A stretch of 64,000 nt of DNA from Xenorhabdus sp. BG5 (lineage in GTDB: Bacteria > Pseudomonadota > Gammaproteobacteria > Enterobacterales > Enterobacteriaceae). Of the stretch, positions 41,891-51,700 are shown one piece after another. Positions within the stretch are counted from its first letter, which is position 1, and every line of letters starts with the position of its first letter. The notes below the pieces were generated by a model. That model was not told where the DNA came from, did not search any database, and saw nothing but the letters and a program-made list of their open reading frames with translations. The stretch is from positions 1 to 64,000 of the forward strand of contig NZ_JADEUG010000008.1 in NCBI RefSeq assembly GCF_015163665.1. Reading direction: 5' to 3'. The translations under genes were made by a program, and so were the position numbers.

Positions 41891-42883
41891 ATGCAGAACA
41901 ACAAACGACAAGTTTTAGGTATAGCAAGCATAGCGGCTGGTATCATGTTTATGTTGGGAACATCCCAGGCCTTCGCTGTGACAACACTGAAACTCAGCCA
42001 TAACCAGAACCGAGACCATGCTGTCCATAAGGCCATGACTGAGTTCGCTAACGAAGTGAAAGAAAAAACCAACGGAGAAGTTCGTATTCGCATCTATTCT
42101 GATTCTCAATTGGGCAACCAACGTGAATCCATCGAATTGATGCAAAACGGTGCTCTGGATATTGCTAAATCAAATGCGGCAGAATTAGAAGCCTTTTCTC
42201 CCGCTTATTCTATTTTTAACCTGCCCTATTTATTCCGCGATAAAGCGCACTATCAACACGTCATTAATAGCGATATCGGTAAAGAAATCCTCGATTCAAG
42301 CCAAAGCATGGGGTTCATTGGCCTCACTTACTATGATGCTGGGGCACGTAGTTTTTATGCGAAAAAACCGATTAGAACACCTGAGGATCTAAAAGGTTTG
42401 AAAATTCGCGTACAACCCAGCCCAACTGCCATTGCGATGGTAAAAGGGTTGGGAGGAAATCCAACGCCACTCGCTTACGGTGAACTCTATACCGCATTGC
42501 AACAAGGGGTTGTGGATGCAGCGGAGAACAACATTACTTCTTTTATGCTAAGCCGCCATAATGAAGTGGCGAAATTCTTTTCGCTGGATGAACATGCGAT
42601 GATCCCTGATGTCCTGTTAATATCGTACAAATCGTTGAATAAATTAACCACTGAACAGCAAGATATTGTGAAAAAAGCAGCGCTGAACTCCTCAAAATAC
42701 ATGATTCAACTGTGGGAACAATCAGAAAAGGAAGAGCGTGCTAAAGCAGAAAAACAAGGGGTTGAATTTATTACCGTGGATAAAACTCTCTTTCAGAACG
42801 CGGTTAAACCCATGTATGACGATATCGCTAAAACCCAACCGGCATTATTCGAAATGGTAAATCGGGTGCGTAAGATAGAATAA
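41891..42883 (+). CDS. TRAP transporter periplasmic substrate-binding protein (DctP family)
   Basis: The 330-residue protein has a signal peptide (IASIAAGIMFMLGTSQAFA) and DctP motifs: ESIELMQNGALDIA, FNLPYLFRD, the substrate carboxylate-binding Arg region KGLKIRVQPSPTAIAM, and GELYTALQQGVVDAAENN. It would capture an acidic sugar for the permease encoded divergently. Its promoter region carries the CRP-like and UxuR-like sites. Confidence 0.93.
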   Translation: MQNNKRQVLGIASIAAGIMFMLGTSQAFAVTTLKLSHNQNRDHAVHKAMTEFANEVKEKTNGEVRIRIYSDSQLGNQRESIELMQNGALDIAKSNAAELEAFSPAYSIFNLPYLFRDKAHYQHVINSDIGKEILDSSQSMGFIGLTYYDAGARSFYAKKPIRTPEDLKGLKIRVQPSPTAIAMVKGLGGNPTPLAYGELYTALQQGVVDAAENNITSFMLSRHNEVAKFFSLDEHAMIPDVLLISYKSLNKLTTEQQDIVKKAALNSSKYMIQLWEQSEKEERAKAEKQGVEFITVDKTLFQNAVKPMYDDIAKTQPALFEMVNRVRKIE

Positions 42884-42894
42884 TTTTCTCTCAA

Positions 42895-42924
42895 AACCAC
42901 CTATTGTAACAAGAATAGGTGGTT
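42895..42924 (+). terminator. Terminator of the dctP-type gene
   Basis: An 11-bp stem AACCACCTATT / AATAGGTGGTT with an 8-nt loop is followed by ATATTT, 11 nt past the stop. Confidence 0.8.
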
Positions 42925-43003
42925 ATATTTCTGGCATTGATGTCTTAGAATAACATCATTTTTAGTCGATCCATTTAAGTATATGACCTTACGGCGGCAT
43001 TAA

Positions 43004-43753
43004 ATGATGAACTTTGCAGACTCCAGGCGTCCCTATCACGAAGTAGCCCAATCATTACGTCAGATGATTATAGAGATGGATTATTCTCCCGGTGATCGTC
43101 TCCCGACAGAACGAGAAATTGCAGAAAAATTCAGCGTTTCGCGCACGCTTGTTCGTGAAGCGTTGATTGTACTGGAATTGGAAAATCTCATTGAAGTACG
43201 CAAAAGCTCAGGTATTTATCTCATCCAACTGCCACGCTCCTATTCAAGCGATACCACCATCAATGCCGCAGGGCCTTTTGAGCTGTTACAAGCGCGCCAA
43301 TTATTGGAAAGTAATATCGCTGAGTTTGCAGCGCGCCAGGTGACTCCCGCCGATATTGCCAATATGCGCAAGGCATTAGAAAAAGAGAAAAATGATCTGA
43401 TTTCGGGGGAAAGTGAATCCGGTGACAGGGAGTTTCATTTAGCCATCGCGCAGGCAACACATAACAGTATGTTAGTTGAATTGCTTAAACAATCCTGGGC
43501 GTGGCGTGAAAATAATCCCATGTGGATGAAACTGCATAGCCGAATTACCAATACGGATTACCGTAAAGCGTGGTTGAATGATCATCAGGCAATTTTGGCA
43601 GCGATGATCAAAAAAGATCCCGCAGCAGCGAAGCAAACAATGTGGCAACATTTAGAAAACGTGAAACAGAGTTTACTGGAATTATCCGATGTGGATGACC
43701 CTAATTTTGACGGATATTTGTTTGAGTCATATCCGGTTGGGATTGGGAAGTGA
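43004..43753 (+). CDS. uxuR: GntR/FadR-family regulator UxuR
   Basis: UxuR is a hexuronate-responsive repressor. The 249-residue protein has an N-terminal winged helix (PTEREIAEKFSVSRTLVREALI) and a FadR-type effector domain whose sequence closely follows E. coli UxuR: GPFELLQARQLLESNIAEFAA, HLAIAQATHNSMLVELL and AMWQHLENVKQ-like TMWQHLENVKQ. Two adjacent ATGs (43004, 43007) are possible and no strong ribosome-binding site is evident. It follows the TRAP binding-protein gene and its terminator, so it is probably transcribed separately. Confidence 0.92.
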   Translation: MMNFADSRRPYHEVAQSLRQMIIEMDYSPGDRLPTEREIAEKFSVSRTLVREALIVLELENLIEVRKSSGIYLIQLPRSYSSDTTINAAGPFELLQARQLLESNIAEFAARQVTPADIANMRKALEKEKNDLISGESESGDREFHLAIAQATHNSMLVELLKQSWAWRENNPMWMKLHSRITNTDYRKAWLNDHQAILAAMIKKDPAAAKQTMWQHLENVKQSLLELSDVDDPNFDGYLFESYPVGIGK

Positions 43754-43763
43754 GTTTTGGGGA

Positions 43764-43795
43764 TTTGGGAGTTGCGGCTATTTGCAGCTCCCAAA
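43764..43795 (+). terminator. Terminator-like hairpin after uxuR
   Basis: TTTGGGAGTTGC pairs with GCAGCTCCCAAA (one mismatch) across 8 nt, directly after uxuR. Confidence 0.65.
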
Positions 43796-43936
43796 AACTC
43801 ACTCATCAGTCTGATCTCGCTTTTCATGACATAAACAAAAACCAAGAATAAATAAAAACATTGGCTAATGACTTTCAGTATTATAAGGAAGGAAAAAACT
43901 TATCCGGTCACGTATTCAATCCGTTGCTGATTATGT

Positions 43937-44043
43937 ATATACCAATCTCACTTCAAGATGCATGTAATTTCTCCCCGCTTCGCGGGGAGAAATCAGGTTT
44001 CATAGCGTGTTGTAAATTGCAGCTTGAAGTTTAATGCGTATAG
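43937..44043. repeat. Palindromic ~105-bp repeat, copy C
   Basis: The copy reads TATACCAATCTCACTTCAAG at the left, a central hairpin TTTCTCCCCGCTTCGCGGGGAGAAA (about 43968-43992), and GCAGCTTGAAGTTTAATGCG then TATAG at the right. It is the best preserved of the three copies and abuts an IS1 remnant. Confidence 0.8.
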
Positions 44044-44069
44044 TCGTTATTTTTTCGGGGGGGAATAAA

Positions 44070-44282
44070 ATGGCAACGGTTGAAGTAAAGTGTCGATTTT
44101 GTCAGCAAACGGAATTTATTAAAAAACACGGCAAAGGCGATGCGGGTCACTAACGTTACCGATGCTTATCCTGCAAACGCACGTTTCAACTTGAGTACGC
44201 CTACAGAGCATGCTAGGCGGACATAAAAGAACAATTTGTTGATCTTGCCATGAATAATTATAGTGTTGCGCTTAATATGTGA
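44070..44282 (+). pseudogene. insA: IS1 insA remnant with in-frame stops
   Basis: From ATG 44070 the frame encodes MATVEVKCRFCQQTEFIKK and continues as the zinc-finger InsA of IS1 (RYRCLSCKRTFQLEYAYRAC, KEQFVDLAMNNYSV). Stop codons replace sense codons after GDAGH (TAA) and after YRAC (TAG), and the sequence ends at about 70 codons without insB. No IS1 ends were recognised, so this is a decayed fragment. Confidence 0.85.
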
Positions 44283-44341
44283 ATCCGAAAATATATTCTT
44301 TTATGATATTGATATATTATGAAAATAATTTACACAAGTAA

Positions 44342-44869
44342 CTACCTAGTAAGTTCCCATTTATCAAATTGATCCTTAATTTCTTTAATAGATGTCAGTT
44401 TGATTTTGGGTATGGTTAATTGTTCAAACAAACCCGCATAGTATTTTCTGCTGTTGGGGGTAACAACAGAAATATGATGGATCATTTTCCATTTGATACT
44501 ATCTCTACTACCTTCCAGACCACCATAGCGCTTGCGTTGAAATAATGTTCTGTTTACATAACGTAGCAGGCTTGATGACGTTGAAACATCTAATAAGATC
44601 ACTCCAGTTGCCCTGAATAGGCGTTGTGATAGACATTTTCTATAATTCCCATCTATAACCCAGTTATCTTCCTTTATTGCCATATCATGTAATGAGATGA
44701 ATTCATCTACGGAACGTTCCTGCCAGTTTGTATTGGGTAAATGAAAAAGCTGATCCAGATGAATTACCTTCAAGTTACACTTCCTTGAAATTGCATTAGC
44801 AAGTGTGGACTTACCGCTATTTGATGGCCCCATAATGCAAATTCTATTTCCTAAATCTGAAAGTTTCAT
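44342..44869 (-). CDS. P-loop NTPase, adenylate-kinase/topology-modulation-like
   Basis: The 175-residue protein has a Walker A motif GPSNSGKSTLA near residue 15 followed by HLDQLFHLPNTNW and WVIDGNYRKCL. These blocks are typical of small 'adenylate kinase or related kinase' (FlaR/topology modulation) proteins. The cellular substrate is unknown. It stands alone in the island between the IS1 remnant and the WYL regulator. Confidence 0.8.
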   Translation of the reverse strand: MKLSDLGNRICIMGPSNSGKSTLANAISRKCNLKVIHLDQLFHLPNTNWQERSVDEFISLHDMAIKEDNWVIDGNYRKCLSQRLFRATGVILLDVSTSSSLLRYVNRTLFQRKRYGGLEGSRDSIKWKMIHHISVVTPNSRKYYAGLFEQLTIPKIKLTSIKEIKDQFDKWELTR

Positions 44870-45056
44870 GACATCCTTATAATGGTATAGGTGGTCAAAG
44901 TTCTAAGAAAAATTTCATAATACTTTAAGTTCAAATATATACCTTTTCATCATAGTGAGACACTGATATTTATGAATATCACTTACTTCTCGCGCTGCGA
45001 GAATTAAAAGAAGTGTCCTACGATATTGAATTTTTATTTATTACGCCATGGACAAA

Positions 45057-45954
45057 TCAACCACTTGTCAGCTTGAAGTGGCATCCTAGATTAACTAAAT
45101 CGGATCGGTTGGCTAATACCAGTGGATGTAGTAGAGGCTTCTCATTATATTCCCCGTCAAAATTCACTTGTAAAAGCCCAAGAGCATAATGGAGTAAAGG
45201 GATACGCTGAGTGATCAGCAATTTTCCATCATTCATCGCGTAATCACTGGCGATAATTTTTTGCTGAGTAGTGCTGAGCTTGGGGTTAGGCACTACTATA
45301 GCAGTCACCAGAGTATTCCACTCAACATCTTGCTCTCTTCCATTTTCGGAAGCATCCAGCAAATCAGGCACACCACGAAATCGACTCATTACAAAGTCCA
45401 GGTAATCTTTTTTCTTCTCACAATATGCACGTACATGCCAGCGGATCCCATCATAGACCAACGTATGAGGTACGATATTGCGTCCACTTTGTTCTTCCGA
45501 GCTTAAGGATACATAGTCAACATCTACCCTCAACTGATAACGAGCCGCTTGCACCAAACCCCGAACGATCTCTAGGATCGATATGGCGGGCTGGCACATT
45601 TAAAATCTCAATATGACCGTAACGTAAGTCCATTAAAGGGAGAGCCATTCTCCGTTCTAGATGTTGACGCACCTGCTGTTTTTCCTGATGCAGGAGTGTC
45701 AGATACTCATCAACTTTACCTTCACTAAAACGGGGAACAAAAAAAGCGGTGGGTTTATAACCCCTGAGTTTACTATCGTATTCTAACCCATTAGGAGAAT
45801 ATTTCTTGATGTAGCGATTGATGTCTTTAGATGCCTGCTGACGACCAATATTAAAAGCAGAGCAAAGGTGGTTTGTCGTCAGACGCCCTTCCCACTGCAA
45901 CACTATTTCAAGTAAACGAAAGCGTAAAGTTTGATCCCAGGTTAGCTCACCCAT
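45057..45954 (-). pseudogene. WYL-domain transcriptional regulator, broken by a frameshift
   Basis: Two overlapping minus-strand frames form one regulator. The first (from about 45954) has a winged-helix region (TLRFRLLEIVLQWEGRLTTN, QQASKDINRYIKKYSP). The second frame carries the WYL-type core (VDYVSLSSEE, HTLVYDGIRWHVRAYCEK, FVMSRFRGV) and ends at 45057. The frame changes near 45570-45580 in CCTAGAGATCG; removing one base there would read AARHIDPEIVRG-like continuous sequence. Intact homologues of this layout (BrxR/CapW type) repress defence genes. It lies divergent to the Wadjet operon, so loss could derepress it. A TTG start at 45972 is an alternative. Confidence 0.8.
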
Positions 45955-46213
45955 TGCCTTTATGTGCTCCAAAATGCGACATGTTCATGTAACCAGTATC
46001 GGAATATTATTCCCTGCCGAATATACTGAACTCATTCATCACATGTAGATAAGAGAAATCAACTGCCCGTGACTTTCCATTTGTTCACTTTACCCCATAT
46101 GATTTTAAATAAAAAATAAAATACCAAAATCGAACATGACGGTGGAAATTACTCTGTGTTTTAAGAATGAATCTTTTCAAAAGAAAAAGGGGCGATATTT
46201 AAACGGGAGGCAT

Positions 46214-46443
46214 AATGAAACTGAAGCAGGCGCGTAGTCTAGAATATAGGAAAAGACATCACAGCAGAGGAAGCGGATAAACTTTTTTCTGAGGGACTCC
46301 TAACCTCAAAATATCTTTTTGAATGTCCAGAACCGAATTGTCAAACTCAGGTGACCTGCGCCAATCTGGATAAACCGAAGTATCTTCGTAAGCGCAAGCC
46401 ATACTTCAAATTTGTTTTGTTACCTAAAAACCGAAATAGATGA
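46214..46443 (+). pseudogene. Small Cys-containing ORF upstream of jetA, frameshifted
   Basis: A strong GGGAGG ribosome-binding site precedes ATG 46214 (MKLKQARSLEY), but that frame stops after 22 codons. Shifting by one base after GAATAT gives GKDITAEEADKLFSEGLLTS followed by KYLFECPEPNCQTQVTCANLDKP and a basic tail, ending at TGA 46441-46443. The CxxxxC...C spacing suggests a metal-binding ribbon. The TGA overlaps the jetA ATG as ATGA, so the intact ancestor was probably coupled to jetA. The protein may also be truncated at its C-terminus. I do not recognise its function. Confidence 0.6.
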
Positions 46444-47951
46444 AGATCTGCGATATGAAAGAAAATATCAAGCAACGCACAGACAGTTATATTTCAGCAA
46501 GAAATCAACATCCAGCTTGGTTACTCCTTGCCACCCGACGTGCCCCACTCGTATTAAGTTGCCTGAAAACCTTGTTTGAGGAATCGAACGACGGTATTCC
46601 TCTTGAACATGCTATTCAGCATCTTGCCAACATTCTTATGGATCACGTAAACCACGAACAATATGAAATTAAACAGGATAACCCCCATATTCAGGCAAGC
46701 CGTGAACTACGGGAATGGATTAAACGTCGCCTAATTGTCGAGCGTGATGGACGTATATTTGCAACCGATGCACTTGAGATTTCCATCACTTTTGTTGAAA
46801 CGCTTGATAACCGCTTTATGACTTCCACCGCTTCTCGCTTATCCATTGTACAAAGAGAAATCGAAAACCTGGAAACCAGTCTTAATCCTAATCCAGCTAA
46901 CCGAATTTCTGTGTTACGCCGCCGAATAGCCGAGCTTGAACGCGAGTTACAAAAGGCAGAAGCCGGACATATTGAAATACTAGAAACACATCAGGCAATT
47001 GAACATATTCGCGAAGTCTTCAATCTGGCCACTAGTCTGAGAGCCGATTTTCGGCGTGTTGAAGATTCTTGGCGTGAAGCCTATCGTGTTCTCCGACAAT
47101 CGATTATTGGTGAGCAATATCATCGAGGGGAAATCGTTGATCGTCTGCTTAACGATCAGGAAGCGCTACTCAATACTCCTGAAGGAAGGGTGTTCGACAG
47201 TTTTCAACAACAACTTCGCCAGTCTGCTGAACTGACCACAATGAGTAAACGATTAAGCGTAATTCTTAGTCACCCTGCCGCTTCTGATGCATTAAGTCGT
47301 ATACAACGTCATGATCTGCGTTGGCTAGTAAAACGCCTTGTAGATGAATCGCAAACGGTACTTCAGGCGCGAGCCCGCAGCGAACAAGATGTTCGAAGCT
47401 TTATGAAAACCGGCCTCGCAGCGGAACATCATCGTGTCGGACATTTGCTTAATGAATTCTTTAACTTAGCATTAAAGCTTAATTGGCAGCGCCAAGCTGT
47501 ACGCAAAAAGGAAGTGCCATTTCCCGCTGTTGGAGTAGCCGTAGGGGGGATCCCTGTCATTGAACGCCTTCGTTTCAAAGAAGTCGATGATGAAGCAGAG
47601 CAAACGCTCGATCTTAGCCATCATGCCGCCGATCTAGCACAAATCGGTGATGATTTCTGGGATGCTTTTCATGGGTTAGATCATGAAACGTTATTCTATC
47701 AGACGCTACAGCTATTGAAGGAGGAAAATAGGCCCATTGGCCTTGCTGAACTGGCCACATTGCTGCCGCCTGTTCACGATCTCGAAACTTTTGCCTTCTG
47801 GATTGGAATGGCAAGAGAAGCAGGCATCGACGTGAGAGACGATCAACGTGAGTATGTTGAACTTAGTGATGACGAAGATCACCTCTGGCGATTCAATCTA
47901 CCTACCACTAGGCTGGAAAGTCAGGCATTGAAAGATATTGACTGGGAGTGA
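46440..47951 (+). CDS. jetA: Wadjet defence protein JetA (DUF3375, kleisin-like)
   Basis: JetA is the kleisin-like subunit of Wadjet, an SMC-type complex that recognises and cleaves closed circular plasmid DNA. The 503-residue protein shows the DUF3375 layout: an N-terminal WYL-free helical region (HPAWLLLATRRAPLVLSCLK), long coiled-coil-rich middle (about residues 135-240), and the C-terminal LAELATLLPPVHDLETFAFW block. Order and overlaps with jetB, jetC and jetD support the call. No good ribosome-binding site precedes ATG 46440, but it overlaps the upstream small ORF stop, which suggests coupling; ATG 46455 is an alternative start. Confidence 0.92.
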   Translation: MKICDMKENIKQRTDSYISARNQHPAWLLLATRRAPLVLSCLKTLFEESNDGIPLEHAIQHLANILMDHVNHEQYEIKQDNPHIQASRELREWIKRRLIVERDGRIFATDALEISITFVETLDNRFMTSTASRLSIVQREIENLETSLNPNPANRISVLRRRIAELERELQKAEAGHIEILETHQAIEHIREVFNLATSLRADFRRVEDSWREAYRVLRQSIIGEQYHRGEIVDRLLNDQEALLNTPEGRVFDSFQQQLRQSAELTTMSKRLSVILSHPAASDALSRIQRHDLRWLVKRLVDESQTVLQARARSEQDVRSFMKTGLAAEHHRVGHLLNEFFNLALKLNWQRQAVRKKEVPFPAVGVAVGGIPVIERLRFKEVDDEAEQTLDLSHHAADLAQIGDDFWDAFHGLDHETLFYQTLQLLKEENRPIGLAELATLLPPVHDLETFAFWIGMAREAGIDVRDDQREYVELSDDEDHLWRFNLPTTRLESQALKDIDWE

Positions 47952-47956
47952 CAAAC

Positions 47957-48721
47957 ATGGCGGGATTTTTTGACAAATTTATCAATCAGCATAATGCAAT
48001 AGATTCTGACAATAATTCGGCTCAGCAAGGCAATGATGTAACCGAGCATAACGATGTAACCGGGCATATAGTGGAAAACATCGCTGGCAGCGAAACGCGA
48101 ACCGTGAAAAAAATACGGGAGGCCGCCCAAGAACTGCTTAAGTATGGTCTGCTGGAAGAAGCAAATAAACCCAAACTGTACCGCACTGTGTTGACCCACC
48201 CTGAAGAAATCATCCGAATTTTAGAACCACTCGATCTAGATATTGGTATAGATGAAATTCGCGGTGTGCTGTATGTCAAAGTCAAGCTTGATGAGGTTCA
48301 GGAGCAAAATGAATGGTCACATCCACTGGTGCGGCGGCAGAGGTTAAATCTAGAACAATCGTTGTTGGTAGCTATTTTGCGCCAGCATTTTATCGCCTGG
48401 GAGCAAGAGAGTGGAATCGGAGCTAACCAGGTGCAGATAGCCATAGACGATCTTCTTCCACAATTACAGGTCTACCTTGGCGATCCGGGAAGCGAGTCAA
48501 AAGAGCGAACACGGTTGATTAATCTATTGGATCAACTGAAAGTCCATGGATTAGTGACGTCGCCAGATGACCATGAGCGAATCACTATTCGTCCAGTCAT
48601 TACCCATCTCGCTGATCCGGTAAACCTTCAAGCATTACTAACATGGCTACGGGAACAGGTCGCACCCCAGACGCCCTTGGATGACACATCTAAAAAAGAT
48701 AACTGCGAGGAGGAAGCATGA
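47957..48721 (+). CDS. jetB: Wadjet defence protein JetB (DUF4194, KITE-like)
   Basis: JetB is the winged-helix KITE-type subunit that binds the kleisin and SMC heads. The 254-residue protein has an acidic, low-complexity N-terminal stretch (about residues 10-45). The DUF4194 core follows, containing RTVKKIREAAQELLKYGLL, LDIGIDEIRGVLYVKV and EQSLLVAILRQHF. The start at 47957 has GGGAG 8 nt upstream; a GTG at 47948 overlaps the jetA stop. Its end overlaps the jetC start (ATGA). Confidence 0.92.
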   Translation: MAGFFDKFINQHNAIDSDNNSAQQGNDVTEHNDVTGHIVENIAGSETRTVKKIREAAQELLKYGLLEEANKPKLYRTVLTHPEEIIRILEPLDLDIGIDEIRGVLYVKVKLDEVQEQNEWSHPLVRRQRLNLEQSLLVAILRQHFIAWEQESGIGANQVQIAIDDLLPQLQVYLGDPGSESKERTRLINLLDQLKVHGLVTSPDDHERITIRPVITHLADPVNLQALLTWLREQVAPQTPLDDTSKKDNCEEEA

Positions 48722-51700
48722 AGCAAGAGACTCTCCTGATGAAAAATGACTCTTTTATTCTCACCAATATCGAACTATTTAACTGGGGGGGATTTCAAGG
48801 ATTGCATCAGGCGGCCATCAATCAGGCAGGTACGGCAGTGATTGGCCCAACCGGGAGTGGTAAAACGACTCTAGTAGACGCACTGATGACACTACTTTGC
48901 GCTAATCCTCGCTATAATCTGGCCTCAACGGGTGGGCATGAAAGTGACCGGGATTTAATCTCCTACGTACGGGGAGTGTCTGGCCCCGGTGATGGAGGAG
49001 AAGGACAATCACATATCGCCAGATTAGGGAAAACTGTGACAGGTATTGCCGCAACACTGGAGCGTGAGGGGCAACTGGTACGCCTAGGGGCGCTGCTGTG
49101 GTTTGACACAACCAGCTTCAGTGCAACGGATATGAAAAGGCTTTGGTTATTCAGCGATAGTCCAGAACAGACACTTGAACGCTGGCTGAACGTCTATCAT
49201 GACGGCGGCACACGGTTGCTAAAGCAAATGGAAAAAGAGACGACCGGACTCTGGACATGGTCGAATAAAAAACAATACCTGGCTCGTCTGAGGGACTACT
49301 TCGATGTGGGAGAGAACGCCTTTACTCTGCTCAACCGTGCCGCAGGATTAAAGCAGCTAAACAGTATCGATGAAATTTTCCGCGATCTGGTACTTGACGA
49401 CCATTCCGCTTTTGAGCGAGCAAAGGAAGTCGCCAACAGCTTTGATGACCTGACCGAGATCCATCAGGAGCTGGAAACCGCTCGCAAGCAACAACAATCC
49501 TTACAGCCTATTGCCCTAAACTGGGCTAAACATCAAGAACAGCAAATACAGCTTGCTGACAAGCTGGTACTGGAATCGTTGTTGCCCATCTGGTTTGCAG
49601 AACAGGCAAGCCATCTCTGGCAACAAGAAATCCATCGTCTTGAGACGGCGCTTGATGAGGCAGAAACCAAAGAAGCTCATCTTCGGGTGCAGCTTGAATC
49701 TCAGAAAAAAGTCATTACCGACTGCATGCAGCGTTATCTACAGGTTGGCGGTGCAAATATTGATGAACTGAACGACCGTATTAACGACTGGCAGAGCACC
49801 CTCACCCAACGAGAAATACTAGCGCACCAGTACCAGCAACTGACACATAATCTCGGATTTTCATCTGTACTGACTCAACCACAGCTGGAGGAGAACCAGC
49901 ATGAAGCTGAAGCCAGATTCGAGCAACTCACCCACGAGATAAAGCTTAAACAAGATGAGGTGTATCAAAAAGGCGCTCTCAGGCACAACGTGGCCGAGCA
50001 ACTTCGCCAACTAGAGTTGGAAAGTACCGAGATTGCAAGACGTCCGGACTCTAATCTCCCCGCTCATTATCAGGCATTCCGCAGTGAGCTGGCAAAAGCA
50101 CTAAATATTGATGAAACCAACCTTCCTTTCGTGGCAGAACTGATTCAGGTTAAACCAGAAGAAGCTCCATGGCGTGGTGCCATTGAACGCGCTATCGGTA
50201 GCCATCGGCTGCGTATCCTTGTATCACCGGAATCTGCACCAGTAGCATTACGCTGGGTAAACCAACGCCATAATCGTCTGCATGTGAGATTACTGGAAGT
50301 AAAATTACCGCACTCTCCCGCCAGATTTTTTGACGATGGTTTCACCCGCAAACTGCTGTGGAAGGATCATCCCTGGATAGAGGCAGTAAAAGTGCTACTA
50401 GCAAATATTGATCGCCATTGTATTGACAGCCCCGAACAGCTGCGCAATATCCCCCATGCCATGACCGTTCAAGGACTAATGTCTGGCAAGCAACACTTTT
50501 ACGACAAACAGGACCAGAAACGCCTTGATGAAGACTGGTTAACAGGGTTTGATAATCGGGATCGCATGACCTTCCTGGCGAAGGAAATTTCCAGGCTTCA
50601 GAAACAGATGGCGATCGCAGATCAAGAACTAGAGTCGGTAAAAGGTGAGGCAAGCCAGCTCCAGCATCAGGTTATTTTACTCCAAAAAATTCAGCAAATT
50701 GATTTCAATAATATCGATGTTCAGGGCGCCATAAGACGGCTAGCTGAACTAAAGGAAAGACTGGAAAACTTAACCCATCCAGATTCTGATGCAAGTGCTG
50801 CCAAGTTACTGATGACCCAGGCACAACAAGTTGAAAATGAACTAGAAAAGCAGCTTCAGAAAGCCAATAAAGACTCCGGCGGACTGGAAAAAAGCCTCGA
50901 AACGGCTTTAGCTACAGAGCAACAGGCACAGCGGGTTGCACAACAAGGAATATCGGCGGAAGAGCGGCAATTAAGCGCCCTACACTTCCCAATAATAACA
51001 ATAGAACAACTGTCTGATATTCATGAGCTGGAACGCCAACATATGCGCAAACTCCAGGATGAAATCGAAAAGCTTAAAGAAAAACTGCACGACTTGAACA
51101 TGGAACTGACTCGGCGCATGTCCGAAGCCAAACGTGTAGATACTGGGGCACTTGCTGAAATAGGCACAGTTCTGGTCGATATTCCTGCTTATTTGCAGCG
51201 CTTGCAGAAACTGACCGAAGAAGCCTTACCAGAAAAACTCCACCGTTTTTTGGACTATTTGAACCGCTCGTCCGATGATGGCGTAACACAATTGCTCAGC
51301 CATATTGAACATGAAGTGTTAATGATCGAAGAGCGTCTAAGCGAACTAAACGCCACAATGTTCAGGGTTGATTTTCAGCCAGACCACTACCTACGACTGG
51401 TAACAAAGAAAGTAAACCATGAAAGCCTACGCACGTTTGAAAAAGCTCAGCGTCAGTTAAATGCCGCACGGTTTGTTGATGATAACGGTGAAAGCCATTA
51501 TAAAGCCTTACAAGAATTGGTTGCATTGCTTCGGGATGCCTGCGAGAGAAATCGAACTCTGGGTGCAAAAGCGTTGCTGGATCCACGTTTTCGTCTAGAG
51601 TTCGCCGTGTCAGTGATGAACCGCCATACTGGTAATGTGATTGAATCACGCACTGGCTCACAAGGCGGTAGCGGGGGAGAAAAGGAGATTATTGCTTCCT

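Noticed and set aside
44955-45020. Short inverted repeat around GACACT...AGTGTC enclosing a TTCTCGC/GCGAGAA hairpin, with 10 bases shared with the IS end at position 108
   Set aside because: The match is too short to call an IS remnant; the hairpin may simply end the WYL gene transcript.
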